Shown: piece after piece, positions 27,275 through 35,507 of the stretch
How positions within the stretch are numbered: the stretch's first letter is position 1
Layout of the letters: every line of letters begins with the position of its first letter
Assembly (NCBI GenBank): GCA_965215445.1
Contig: CBDCDT010000002.1
Span: 248,001 to 312,000, forward strand
Reading direction: 5' to 3'
DNA length: 64,000 nt
Source: CBDBLK01 sp965215445
Lineage (GTDB): Bacteria > Bdellovibrionota > Bacteriovoracia > Bacteriovoracales > Bacteriovoracaceae
The notes under the pieces: generated by a model
What the model was told of the DNA's origin: nothing
The model's database searches: none
The model's input: only the letters and a program-made list of their open reading frames with translations
Made by a program: the position numbers and the translations under genes

Positions 27275-27969
27275 ATGAAACTACAAAAAACCCTCTTGAC
27301 GCCCCCCCCCGTGGATTCCGCCAACTTTTAAGTTTTACCTGCGCTCTCATCCTAAACACTCTGATTTCGGCCGCTTCAACCCACACGCCTATTTGTCCTC
27401 CGGGACAGGTTTTAAATACCGCAGACTGCACTTGTAAGGCGGCGACTCCAAGTCCACCGTCTCCTGCGCCAGCAGCGTGCAAGGATACCTGGACAAGTCT
27501 GTGTACTATTAGTTGTAAGCACAGCACTTTAACGGTTAGTAACTATTCCGAGACTCGAATTATCTGGCCCAAAACCGGTAATTCCTGTAGCATTAACGAC
27601 AGTCCCGTAAAATGTCCTGACCTCTCCGTTGCTTCTCTTGTTAGTATAAAACTCAAGTTTTCCGGCCTGACCGGATATCCCAGTATGTGCAATCTCATGT
27701 GTACAGCCGTCTGTATCGAAAGCGGTGGCAGCACTCAAAAAGGATTTTACTACCCTGTCGTTCCACTGCCTGGTGTACCTGGAGGATATTATTGCCCGAC
27801 TTTACCACCAGGCAAAACTGCATCCACTCTTTGTCCTTCTGGATATTCATATACCCATAGTTTCCTTAGCCACGCTCATCCATGCTCTTCATGCCTTAGT
27901 CAAGGAACCTGCTCTGATAAATGCTCTAATGGGCAAACATTCAACAATGGAACCTGCTCTTGCAGATGA
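27275..27969 (+). CDS. Secreted Cys-rich protein, out of frame at a C9 tract (candidate phase-variable gene, copy 1)
   Basis: ATG 27275 reads through a C9 tract (27302-27310) and stops at 27329-27331. With one more C (or two fewer) the frame continues without a stop to 27969. This gives about 231 residues with a basic start, a hydrophobic core (LLSFTCALILNTLISAAS) fitting a signal peptide, a CPPGQ...CTC motif, a Pro/Ser/Thr linker and about 20 Cys in the mature part. No ATG, GTG or TTG supplies an alternative start in the restored frame before residue 137 (ATG 27685). The first 120 bases are nearly the same as in the copy at 29444, and the mature parts differ. Function unknown; an exposed variable surface or secreted protein is inference. 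A sequencing error in the tract is the main alternative. Confidence 0.7.
27302..27310 (+). repeat. C9 homopolymer in the signal-peptide coding region, copy 1
   Basis: Nine C residues lie 27 bases after the ATG. The length puts the downstream frame out; 10 or 7 would restore it. Homopolymer C or G tracts of this length slip during replication in many phase-variable bacteria. Confidence 0.85.
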
Positions 27970-28029
27970 TCTTTTCTATATAAAAATTTCAAGGCCATGG
28001 TGGCGTTGATAAAAACAAGGAGGTTTGCG

Positions 28030-28524
28030 ATGTCGAGAGATTCTTTTACAAGGTTTTTATCTTTTTCTCTGATTGCATGGACGTTTTTGAGTATCAGTCA
28101 AAACGTACTTGCCCAAGACCCGCCCTGGTTTCAAGAAGACTATTATGACCAATATCGGAGAAAAGAGATATGCGGTACAACTCCATTTACTTGCAAAAGG
28201 GGTAAGCTGAGACAACTGAGACTTGAACTCCATCCTCCAGGTTCTTATCTATGGGAATGCGTTGGAGGATTCAAAGTGCTAGGGTACGTTCAGTGTGCTG
28301 CTCCCACGGAAGGTGCTGCTATAAAACCAGCAACAGCACCTGAACCTAAATGTATTTCTTGGGATAGGAGCGACGGGAAAGTAAAACCCTATTTATGTGA
28401 TGTAGGACAATCTGCACCTAAAGTTAGAGGTAACGATCCAACCGAACCATACCGTTGGACATGTTATAATAAAAGAGCTGAACATCAAGAGTGTCGTCTG
28501 GATGCTTATTTGGTAGAATTGTAA
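28030..28524 (+). CDS. Secreted Cys-containing protein with two internal repeats
   Basis: ATG 28030 is chosen because a perfect AAGGAGG (28018-28024) lies 5 bases upstream; the frame is open to 27997. The signal peptide ends near NVLAQ. The mature part has two similar units (about 45-90 and 105-155), each with a Cys-x-Gly or Cys-rich start, then a Y-x-W-x-C block (YLWEC, YRWTC) and a closing Cys (VQC, QEC). This resembles the small Trp/Cys domain repeated in surface proteins of marine bacteria. It lies 60 bases after the first C9-tract gene, so it may be transcribed with it. Confidence 0.72.
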   Translation: MSRDSFTRFLSFSLIAWTFLSISQNVLAQDPPWFQEDYYDQYRRKEICGTTPFTCKRGKLRQLRLELHPPGSYLWECVGGFKVLGYVQCAAPTEGAAIKPATAPEPKCISWDRSDGKVKPYLCDVGQSAPKVRGNDPTEPYRWTCYNKRAEHQECRLDAYLVEL

Positions 28525-28538
28525 ATTTCATTAATTTT

Positions 28539-28578
28539 ACGGCCTTGTCGCTTTTGGTGGCAGGGCCGTTTGTCTTTT
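28539..28578 (+). terminator. Probable intrinsic terminator after the two-repeat secreted protein
   Basis: ACGGCC (28539-28544) pairs with GGCCGT (28564-28569) around a 19-base loop, and the T-rich stretch TTTGTCTTTT follows. It lies 15 bases after the stop. Confidence 0.55.
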
Positions 28579-28599
28579 GAGTTATTTGGTCAATATCGG

Positions 28600-28617
28600 G
28601 ACGGCCGGGCCTTCCTT
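28600..28617. repeat. 18-base intergenic repeat, copy A
   Basis: GACGGCCGGGCCTTCCTT is found again at 29393-29410. Both follow a GAGTTATTT-like stretch downstream of a gene end, and copy B directly precedes the second C9-tract gene. This suggests that a longer flank was duplicated with these genes. Confidence 0.7.
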
Positions 28618-28748
28618 TTCTTACCCGGATTACGAATATAATTATCCCAGTCAGTTAAGCCACCCGTAGAAAAATATTTTTTACCCAGCAGGGTCAAACC
28701 TAACTCTTCGTCCAAAATCATCTGCAATTTCCATATCTTATCCAATAG

Positions 28749-28780
28749 TTGACAGAGAGTGCCATTTGTGGCACTATTAA
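28749..28780 (+). promoter_or_regulatory. Promoter/operator of the toxin-antitoxin pair
   Basis: TTGACA (28749-28754) is a perfect -35 box. A perfect palindrome, AGTGCCA and TGGCACT around TTTG (28758-28775), lies between it and an AT-rich -10 region (CACTAT or TATTAA). The toxin ATG is 11 bases after the palindrome. This is the expected layout for autoregulation by the Xre-like antitoxin. Confidence 0.6.
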
Positions 28781-28785
28781 TATTT

Positions 28786-29076
28786 ATGGAAGTCATTACC
28801 ACGAAAGAATTTGACAGTTGGTATGCTCATCTCGCACATAAAGAACGCATGATAGTAGATGCTCGAATTTCAAAAATTGAACAATTTGAGCATTTTGGAG
28901 ATTGGAAGTATTTAGGTGATAGCGTAGCAGAACTCCGATGGAAAAATGGCCGTCGGGTTTATTTTGCCAGAACTGGCCATAAAATTATTTTGCTTCTCAA
29001 CGGAGGTTTAAAAAATGACCAAAAAAAGGATATTAAAAAGGCAAAGTCCCTCTTTCGACGATATGCCGATAGCTAA
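28786..29076 (+). CDS. RelE/HigB-family toxin (addiction-module killer type)
   Basis: The 96-residue protein has the family pattern FDSWYAHL, ARISKIEQFEHFGDWKYLG, AELRWKNGRRVYFARTG, IILLLNGG and QKKDIKKAK. This fits RelE-superfamily mRNA interferases of the phage Gp49/HigB subgroup. ATG 28786 is preferred over the frame start at 28759, which lies inside the operator palindrome. The stop overlaps the antitoxin by 62 bases. Likely cleaves mRNA at the ribosome. Confidence 0.85.
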   Translation: MEVITTKEFDSWYAHLAHKERMIVDARISKIEQFEHFGDWKYLGDSVAELRWKNGRRVYFARTGHKIILLLNGGLKNDQKKDIKKAKSLFRRYADS

Positions 29077-29347
29077 ATTAAAAAAAGGTATGGCCCTGAA
29101 AAAATTCAGTGCAACCAAAAGAATGAAAAATAAAAAACTTATTTCAAAAGCACTGTGGGAGTGTCTTATAAGTTCCGATATAGACGGATTTAAAGATATT
29201 CTCAGAACTCATTTGGAATTAACAAATAAGGAGGAAATCAGTAGAGAAATAGGTATTTCTAAAAGAACCCTTTTTAGGATGCTTTCCGATCAAGGCAACC
29301 CGACCCTTAACAATATTTCCAAACTTATTCACAAAATATGTACTTAG
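29015..29347 (+). CDS. Xre-family antitoxin partner
   Basis: The N-terminus is basic. LWECLISSDIDGFKDILRTHLELTNKEEIS followed by a helix-turn-helix (REIGISKRTLFRMLSDQGNPTLNNISKL, about 70-100) matches antitoxins paired with HigB/Gp49-like toxins. GGAGG lies about 10 bases before the ATG. The toxin-first order is typical of HigBA. It probably binds both the toxin and the palindrome at 28758-28775. Confidence 0.85.
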   Translation: MTKKRILKRQSPSFDDMPIAKLKKGMALKKFSATKRMKNKKLISKALWECLISSDIDGFKDILRTHLELTNKEEISREIGISKRTLFRMLSDQGNPTLNNISKLIHKICT

Positions 29348-29392
29348 CGAGATTTTGCATTTTTTCGAGTTATTTTCTCAACATTAAAGCGA

Positions 29393-29410
29393 GACGGCCG
29401 GGCCTTCCTT
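29393..29410. repeat. 18-base intergenic repeat, copy B
   Basis: Identical to 28600-28617. It ends 21 bases before the CATAAT box of the second C9-tract gene. Confidence 0.7.
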
Positions 29411-29431
29411 CCACCTCACAGACTTTTGTGC

Positions 29432-29437
29432 CATAAT
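29432..29437 (+). promoter_or_regulatory. CATAAT box 6 bases before the start of the second C9-tract gene
   Basis: The spacing to ATG 29444 is the same as for TATAAT in copy 1, and no ribosome site lies between. A leaderless transcript is possible. Confidence 0.4.
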
Positions 29438-29443
29438 AAACCT

Positions 29444-30066
29444 ATGAAACGGCAAAACACCCTCTTGACGCCCCCCCCCGTGGATTCCGCCAACTTTTAA
29501 TTTTTTCCTGCGCCCTCATCCTAAACACTCTGATTTTGGCCGCTTCAACTCACACCCCGATTTGCCCACCGGGACAGACTTTGGATACCTCGGATTGTAC
29601 CTGTAAGACGGCGACTCCAAGTCCTCCGTCACCTCCGGCCTGTGAAACAAATAAGGAAATGGATTTCATACTATATGAATACAACTCCGGAACTATTCCA
29701 ACCATGGTCGCTGTTCCTCGTGGTACATACCCCCGTAATTCTTCTCCAATTTCTTTAAATATTCTCAAGAATAATCCTGGGCTAGTGAGGATAAATACTA
29801 CTCATCATCATTATAAAAAAACAGTATTAAATACATGCAACTTAGAATGTGTGGTAGGATGCAATACATTGCACCCCGATGGAACTCTTATTGAGAAACA
29901 AACTAACATTTATCCTGCCAAGAAAAAAACAGTAAATGGGAAGGAAGTATTTTATTGCGCTGGTCTTCCGACAGGCGAAACAACAGCCTCTATTTGTCCT
30001 ATTGGTATCTATAGCCATGTTGTCTTGTGCGAGAGCGGCAATAACATAACAAATTGCCCAGATTAG
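29444..30066 (+). CDS. Secreted Cys-containing protein, out of frame at a C9 tract (candidate phase-variable gene, copy 2)
   Basis: ATG 29444 reads through a C9 tract (29471-29479) and stops at 29498-29500, as in copy 1. One added C restores a frame to 30066, giving about 207 residues. The signal peptide (LLIFSCALILNTLILAAS) and the CPPGQ...CTC plus Pro/Ser linker are shared with copy 1. The rest is unlike copy 1 (for example RINTTHHHYKKTVLNTC, ASICPIG). TTG 29536 could start a truncated product without signal peptide. Its stop overlaps the convergent lon stop. Both copies being off in the same way makes a random sequencing error less likely but does not exclude it. Confidence 0.7.
29471..29479 (+). 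repeat. C9 homopolymer in the signal-peptide coding region, copy 2
   Basis: Same length and same position relative to the ATG as in copy 1 (27 bases after it), within a block of about 40 almost unchanged bases. Confidence 0.85.
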
Positions 30067-32486
30067 TTGGCCACTCCCACGCCGATACCGCCCCGACTGC
30101 GACTTTCGTCTTCCAGGATTTTGAGACTCACCACTTGCATAAAACGCTCGGGCCGTTGCAAGTCGAGTGCCAGCCGCAAAACTTCTTCGACGTTGTCACA
30201 AGGCCGGATGTCAAGGCCGGATTTGACCTCTTCAGAAATTTCAATCAGGTCTTTTTTGTTTTTAGCGGGAATCACCACGGTTTTGATATTGGCGCGTTTG
30301 GCGGCCAAAAGCTTTTCCTTTAACCCGCCGATGGGCAATACCCTGCCACGGATGGTCACTTCACCGGTCATCGCCAAATCCTGGCGAACTTTGATCCCGG
30401 TAATGGCCGAAGTCAGAGCGGTTACCATGGTAATGCCGGCAGAAGGCCCATCTTTGGGGACGGCCCCTTCGGGGGCGTGGATGTGCAGATCGGTCTTTTC
30501 GTAAAATTCGGATTTAATGCCCAAGCGGCCACTGATGGAGCGGACGTAACTCAAGGCCGCCTTCGCCGATTCGGTCATGACTTCCCCGAGCTTGCCGGTA
30601 ATTTGAATATTTCCCTTGCCGGAAACACTTACCACTTCAATATGCAATAATTCTCCACCAACGGAAGTCCAGGCCAGTCCGTTGACCACTCCCACTTGGG
30701 GTTCCTTTTCTGCCTCGTTTGAAATATAGCGCCTCACTCCCAGGTACTTGGAAAGTTGTGCATCGGAAACCTTGAACCTTCTTCCCTTTTTGATTTCTTT
30801 GATAACCACATTGGTGGCCATTTTGCGGCAAATAGTGTTGAGCAACCGCTCGTATTCGCGCACGCCCGCCTCTTTAGTCCAACCGGCAATCACTTCTCCC
30901 ATGATATTGTCGGAAATATTCACTTTGTAGTCGTCCAGGCCGTTGTTTTTAATGGCCTTTTTGAGCAAGTAGCGCTTTCCAATCTGGAGCTTTTCGTAGG
31001 GAGTGTATCCCGAAAGTTTGATAATCTCCATGCGATCTCTCAAAGGCACCGGAATGCGGCCAATATCGTTGGCAGTCATTATAAACATGACCTTCGACAA
31101 ATCGTATTCTATTTCGATGTAGTGGTCGCTGAAATTTTTATTTTGTTCGGGATCGAGAACTTCCAGCATCGCCGATGCCGGATCGCCCCTCATGTCCGAA
31201 GACATTTTATCAATTTCATCCAAAAGAATTAAGGGGTTGGAAGTCCCCGCCTTTTTTAAGGCATTGATAATTTTGCCGGGCATGGCACCGATATAAGTCC
31301 GGCGGTGTCCGCGAATTTCGGACTCGTCCCTCACTCCACCGAGAGAAATTCTTTGAAATTTACGGCCGAGAGAGTCCCCCAGTGAGCGGGCAATCGACGT
31401 TTTTCCCACTCCGGGAGGCCCAACCAGGCACAAAATAGTACCTTTGCCTTCCTCTTTGAGTAGAGAGCGCACGGCCAAATACTCGATAATTCTCTCTTTA
31501 ACATCTTCCATGCCGTAATGGTGGTCGTCGAGAACTCCACGCGCATGAGTTACTGCATTGTTGTCATCGCTGTAATTCTCCCAGGGCAAGCTTAAAATCC
31601 AATCAATATAATTTCTCACCACTGTGGCCTCGGCAGACATGGGAGACATGGACTTTAACTTTTTAATTTCCTTGCCCGCTTTGCTCTTGGCCTCTGCTGG
31701 CATTTTTTTGCTTTCTAGCTTTTCTTCCATTTCCTGGATTTCAGATTTTCCGTCCTTTTGTCCCAGTTCTTTTTGAATGGCGTTCATCTGCTCGTTGAGA
31801 TAATACTCTTTTTGAGAGCGCTCCATTTGGTTTTTCACTCTGGAACGGATTTTCCTCTCGACATTGATGATTTCAATTTCTCCCTGCATTTTTTTCAGCA
31901 ACAAACTCAATCTTTTGCCGACGTCAATGGCCTCCAAAATTTCCTGTTTTTCGGGAATTTTCATGGTAAAATGGGCCACAATAATGTCCGCCAAACGGCC
32001 GGGATCGGTAATTGAAGAGATACTCATGAGAAGTTCCGGCGGAATCCTGCGGTTGAGCCTGACGTACTGTTCAAAAACCGATTTAATAGATCTTACCTGG
32101 GCCTCAACATTGGTTTCGCTGGATAAGCGTGAAACTTCTTTGGCCACTTCGACAATATGTCCCGCTGCGGAAAAATGAAATTTTTTGATCTTGGCCCGGT
32201 ATTTGCCCTCAACCAAAACTTTGACCGTATTGTCCGGCAAACGCAACATTTGAATAATGCTGACCACGGTTCCAATGTCGTAAATGTCTTCTCTTCCGGG
32301 GTTGAGAATACTGGCATCTCTCTGGGTGACCAGGAAAAGTTCATTGCTTCTTTTGGCCGCAGATTCCAGAGCGGCAATAGATTTTTCCCGGCCCACAAAG
32401 AGGGGAACCACCATGTGGGGGAAAATAATGACATCTCTGAGGGGCAGTAGGGGAAGACCTCTAACTTCAAGTTTTTTAGCTGGCAT
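30063..32486 (-). CDS. lon: ATP-dependent protease Lon
   Basis: At 807 aa it has the LonA layout: an N-terminal substrate domain starting LPLLPLRDVIIFPHM, an AAA+ module with Walker A GPPGVGKTS and Walker B ILLDEIDKM, and the protease domain with the catalytic Ser in PKDGPSAG. It degrades misfolded and regulatory proteins in the cytoplasm. AGAGG lies just before the ATG. It follows clpP and clpX, the common proteostasis order, with a 203-base gap that may hold a terminator. Confidence 0.97.
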   Translation of the reverse strand: MPAKKLEVRGLPLLPLRDVIIFPHMVVPLFVGREKSIAALESAAKRSNELFLVTQRDASILNPGREDIYDIGTVVSIIQMLRLPDNTVKVLVEGKYRAKIKKFHFSAAGHIVEVAKEVSRLSSETNVEAQVRSIKSVFEQYVRLNRRIPPELLMSISSITDPGRLADIIVAHFTMKIPEKQEILEAIDVGKRLSLLLKKMQGEIEIINVERKIRSRVKNQMERSQKEYYLNEQMNAIQKELGQKDGKSEIQEMEEKLESKKMPAEAKSKAGKEIKKLKSMSPMSAEATVVRNYIDWILSLPWENYSDDNNAVTHARGVLDDHHYGMEDVKERIIEYLAVRSLLKEEGKGTILCLVGPPGVGKTSIARSLGDSLGRKFQRISLGGVRDESEIRGHRRTYIGAMPGKIINALKKAGTSNPLILLDEIDKMSSDMRGDPASAMLEVLDPEQNKNFSDHYIEIEYDLSKVMFIMTANDIGRIPVPLRDRMEIIKLSGYTPYEKLQIGKRYLLKKAIKNNGLDDYKVNISDNIMGEVIAGWTKEAGVREYERLLNTICRKMATNVVIKEIKKGRRFKVSDAQLSKYLGVRRYISNEAEKEPQVGVVNGLAWTSVGGELLHIEVVSVSGKGNIQITGKLGEVMTESAKAALSYVRSISGRLGIKSEFYEKTDLHIHAPEGAVPKDGPSAGITMVTALTSAITGIKVRQDLAMTGEVTIRGRVLPIGGLKEKLLAAKRANIKTVVIPAKNKKDLIEISEEVKSGLDIRPCDNVEEVLRLALDLQRPERFMQVVSLKILEDESRSRGGIGVGVAN

Positions 32487-32549
32487 AGCACCTCTTGTAC
32501 TACTGTTTTAAAGTTTCCCCTTTATTGTAACCTGGCCTGCACCAAGGAT

Positions 32550-32598
32550 AAAAAAAATTTAAAGTTGAAGAATTTTCCCTCATTAAACTTTTCAACTT
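32550..32598 (-). terminator. Possible attenuator/terminator between clpX and lon
   Basis: On the minus strand, AAGTTGAA and TTCAACTT (32562-32569 and 32591-32598 on the plus strand) can pair around a 21-base loop, and a run of eight T residues follows. The stem is AT-rich, so it may be partial. Confidence 0.4.
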
Positions 32599-32689
32599 GA
32601 GTAAAGAAATACTTAAAAAGACTAACAACACTTTGCGAAAGGAAGAAAATTCCCTCGAATGATAGTTTTTTTAAGTTGCAATTTTTTTA

Positions 32690-34018
32690 TCAGGCACTTT
32701 CAACTTGCTTCTTGCTATTTTTGGCAAAGGGATTACTCTCTATTTTTCGTTTAGAGGTAGCTTTCCGTTCCCTTTCTTCCAGCCGGGGAGGCTCCAGGCC
32801 CTGAATGGACTTTTTGGTGACCACTACGCAATTGGTTTTGCTATCGTGGGGAAGTTCGTACATGACATCGAGCATGGTCTGCTCCAAAATGCCGCGCAGA
32901 CCACGGGCGCCGGTCTTTCTCTTGAGTGCCATTTTGGCCACTTCGCGCAAAGCACCGTCTTCAAAAACGATCTCCACTCCGTCGATTTCAAGCAGCTTTT
33001 GGTACTGTTTGGTGATGGCGTTTTTGGGTTCGGTTAAAATCATCATTAATGCCTCTTCGTCGAGGTCTTCTAAAAGAGCACTCACGGGAAGGCGACCGAT
33101 AAATTCCGGGATCAGGCCAAATTGAGACAAATCCTGGGGTTCGATGCCCCCCAATTTTTCCAGCACCGATTTTTTCCCAGCACCCTCTCCCTCTTTTCCC
33201 TTGGCCAAAAGGCCCATCGGCCGCTTGGTCAGACGCTTTTCAATGATTTTGTCCAGACCCACAAAAGCACCGGCGACGATAAAGAGAATATTTTTGGTAT
33301 TGACTTGAATAAATTCTTGCTGGGGATGCTTGCGCCCACCCTTGGGGGGAATAGCGGCAGTAGTGCCCTCAATAAGTTTGAGCAATGCCTGCTGGACTCC
33401 CTCGCCGGAGACATCCCGGGTAATGGAGGGGTTTTCGCTCTTGCGGGCAATTTTATCAATTTCGTCGATATAGACGATGCCCCTTTCGGCGCGCTCAACA
33501 TCGTAGTCACAGTTTTGCAAAAGGCCCAGAATAATATTTTCCACGTCTTCTCCGACATATCCGGCCTCGGTCAAAGAAGTGGCATCGGCAATGGCAAAAG
33601 GTACGTTGAGGTATTTGGCCAGGGACTGGGCAATCAACGTCTTCCCCGAACCCGTAGGCCCGGCCAAGAGGATATTGGATTTATCCAACTCCACTCCGTC
33701 GCTCTTGCGATCCAATTGCTGAGAATAAGAAATTCGCTTGTAATGGTTGTGAACCGCCACGGAAATAATTTTTTTGGCGCGATCCTGACCGATGACGTAC
33801 TGGTCGAGATGGGCCTTGATTTCGGAAGGCCTTGGAACATTGTCCAACGGGCCTTGAACAGTGGTGTGCAGGGAATCCTCGTAAATAATGTCGTTGCACA
33901 GTTCGATACACTCGTCACAAATGTAGACACCCGGGCCAGCGATCAACTTTTTGACTTCCTTTTGGTTTTTGCCACAAAAATTGCAATGTAGGGTGGTGCC
34001 GTAACTACTCTTTGCCAT
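32690..34018 (-). CDS. clpX: ClpX, ATPase subunit of ClpXP
   Basis: The N-terminal zinc-binding domain has four Cys (CNFCG and CDECIELC, residues 13-41). Walker A GPTGSGKT, Walker B YIDEIDKIA and the ClpP-docking IGF-type loop region are in order. At 442 aa it is normal. It unfolds substrates for ClpP, whose gene ends 8 bases upstream. Confidence 0.97.
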   Translation of the reverse strand: MAKSSYGTTLHCNFCGKNQKEVKKLIAGPGVYICDECIELCNDIIYEDSLHTTVQGPLDNVPRPSEIKAHLDQYVIGQDRAKKIISVAVHNHYKRISYSQQLDRKSDGVELDKSNILLAGPTGSGKTLIAQSLAKYLNVPFAIADATSLTEAGYVGEDVENIILGLLQNCDYDVERAERGIVYIDEIDKIARKSENPSITRDVSGEGVQQALLKLIEGTTAAIPPKGGRKHPQQEFIQVNTKNILFIVAGAFVGLDKIIEKRLTKRPMGLLAKGKEGEGAGKKSVLEKLGGIEPQDLSQFGLIPEFIGRLPVSALLEDLDEEALMMILTEPKNAITKQYQKLLEIDGVEIVFEDGALREVAKMALKRKTGARGLRGILEQTMLDVMYELPHDSKTNCVVVTKKSIQGLEPPRLEERERKATSKRKIESNPFAKNSKKQVESA

Positions 34019-34025
34019 AATTAAC

Positions 34026-34637
34026 TCACTTGGATTTTGGCCCTATAACCTGGTCGATAAGGCCGATTTCAATGGCCTCGTCGGGACTCATATAATTGTC
34101 ACGATCGGTAAGTTCTTCAATCTGCTTGCGAGTCAAATCCTTGGGACAGTGTCGCACATAAATATCGTTGAGTTGATCCCTTAAAAGTTTAATTTCCTTG
34201 GCCTGAATTTGAATGTCGGAACACTGGCCATGGGCACCACCGAGGGGCTGATGAATCATAATCCGCCCGTGGGGAAGTGAATAACGATGCCCCGCCGAAC
34301 CAGCACTTAAAAGGAGAGAACCCATGGAAGCGGCCATGCCCACACAATAGGTGTGCACCGGACAGGAAATATGATTCATTATGTCATAAATCCCTAGCCC
34401 TGCGTAAACAGAACCTCCGGGACTGTTGATATAAAAGTGAATTGGGTCTTCTGGACTGCTCTGCTCCAAAAACAGCATTTGCGCCACCAAAAGGTTGGCC
34501 ACGGTATCGTTGATCTGAGTCCCCAAAAAGACAATCCGGTCGAGCAGCAGCCTCGAATAAATATCGTACTGGCGCTCTCCCCTCGCCGTCTGCTCAATAA
34601 CGATGGGATTGGGAATGTACGCCTTTGGGTCAGTCAT
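34026..34637 (-). CDS. clpP: ClpP, proteolytic subunit of ClpXP
   Basis: The serine-protease triad is visible: Ser in GMAASMGSLLLSAG, His in RIMIHQPLGG and Asp in TDRDNYM. ATG 34637 (AGGAG about 9 bases upstream) gives 203 aa and the typical YIPNPIVIEQT start. The longer frame to 34667 is unlikely. It is the first gene of clpP-clpX-lon; no tig gene lies upstream. Confidence 0.96.
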   Translation of the reverse strand: MTDPKAYIPNPIVIEQTARGERQYDIYSRLLLDRIVFLGTQINDTVANLLVAQMLFLEQSSPEDPIHFYINSPGGSVYAGLGIYDIMNHISCPVHTYCVGMAASMGSLLLSAGSAGHRYSLPHGRIMIHQPLGGAHGQCSDIQIQAKEIKLLRDQLNDIYVRHCPKDLTRKQIEELTDRDNYMSPDEAIEIGLIDQVIGPKSK

Positions 34638-34828
34638 GGTTTTTCTCCTCTCAAAACTTATTATCACCCCTTTATCGTCCCGACGGGGCGCGGGCCTTAA
34701 TCCAATTTACTGGACATAAGGCCTTGCTGTAGGGCAACTTGTAAAAGTAACCCGCTCAAGCTAACAATAGCGGACTTATTTACCATACAACTGGCCAACA
34801 ATACTAACCAAAAAACAAAGGAGCAAGT

Positions 34829-35443
34829 ATGACAACAACACAAAACCAATCACAGCACCCCTGGAGTCTGGTGGGGCAGGCCGCCCCGGCCTTTGAAGGG
34901 CAGGCAGTGGTCAACGGACAAATCCAGACCATTAAGCTTTCCGACTACAAAAACCAGTGGAAAGTCCTCTTTTTCTACCCCCTCGACTTTACTTTTGTCT
35001 GCCCCACGGAAATTACTGCCTTCTCAGACAAAATCGAGCTTTTCCAAAATCTCAACTGCCAGGTGGTCGGCTGTTCCATCGACTCGCAATTTTCTCATTT
35101 GGCGTGGACTCAGCAGGATCGCCGCCAGGGCGGTTTGGGCGAAATCCGTTACCCCCTGCTCGCCGACGTCACCAAGGCGGTATCCACCGCTTACGGTTGT
35201 CTCAATGATGGCGGTGTCGCTTTCCGTGCCACCTACGTCATCGACGACAAAAATGTCATCCAACACGCTTCCATCAACAACTTGTCCGTAGGCCGCAACG
35301 TAGAAGAAGTGGCGCGCCTGGTGGAGGCCTACCAATACACCGCCAAACACGGAGAAGTCTGCCCCGCCGGCTGGACTTCTGGTTCCGACTCCATGAAACC
35401 CAATCCCGACGGTTCAAAGGAGTGGTTTGGCAAAAACGCCTGA
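34829..35443 (+). CDS. Typical 2-Cys peroxiredoxin
   Basis: The peroxidatic Cys58 is in FTFVCPTEI and the resolving Cys178 is in EVCPAGW, so it is a typical 2-Cys AhpC/Prx1-type enzyme that reduces hydrogen peroxide and organic peroxides. The length of 204 aa is normal. AAAGGAG precedes the ATG. No AhpF is adjacent; the reductant could be thioredoxin. It is divergent from clpP with about 190 bases between. Confidence 0.93.
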   Translation: MTTTQNQSQHPWSLVGQAAPAFEGQAVVNGQIQTIKLSDYKNQWKVLFFYPLDFTFVCPTEITAFSDKIELFQNLNCQVVGCSIDSQFSHLAWTQQDRRQGGLGEIRYPLLADVTKAVSTAYGCLNDGGVAFRATYVIDDKNVIQHASINNLSVGRNVEEVARLVEAYQYTAKHGEVCPAGWTSGSDSMKPNPDGSKEWFGKNA

Positions 35444-35462
35444 TAATAAACCTCAGTCTTAA

Positions 35463-35495
35463 AACCTCCCCATGCCTTTTTGGGGAGGTTCTTTT
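35463..35495 (+). terminator. Intrinsic terminator of the peroxiredoxin gene
   Basis: AACCTCCCC (35463-35471) and GGGGAGGTT (35482-35490) form a 9-bp GC-rich stem with a 10-base loop, followed by CTTTT. Confidence 0.82.
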
Positions 35496-35507
35496 AAAAT
35501 ATCTACA

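Noticed and set aside
27275..27331. A real 18-residue leader peptide as the sole product of the C9-tract genes
   Set aside because: The restored frame is open for more than 600 bases and holds a signal peptide in both copies, so a truncated larger gene is a better reading, though a regulatory short product cannot be excluded.
28590..28802. 70-aa open frame on the minus strand between the secreted protein and the toxin
   Set aside because: It runs across the toxin promoter, the operator palindrome and the 18-base repeat, has no ribosome site and no family resemblance.
33122..33991. 289-aa open frame on the plus strand
   Set aside because: It is wholly antisense to clpX, whose motifs are unmistakable; long antisense frames arise here from codon bias.
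34672..34700. GC-rich near-palindrome between clpP and the peroxiredoxin gene
   Set aside because: Arms are short and imperfect, no T run follows and no known operator pattern fits.
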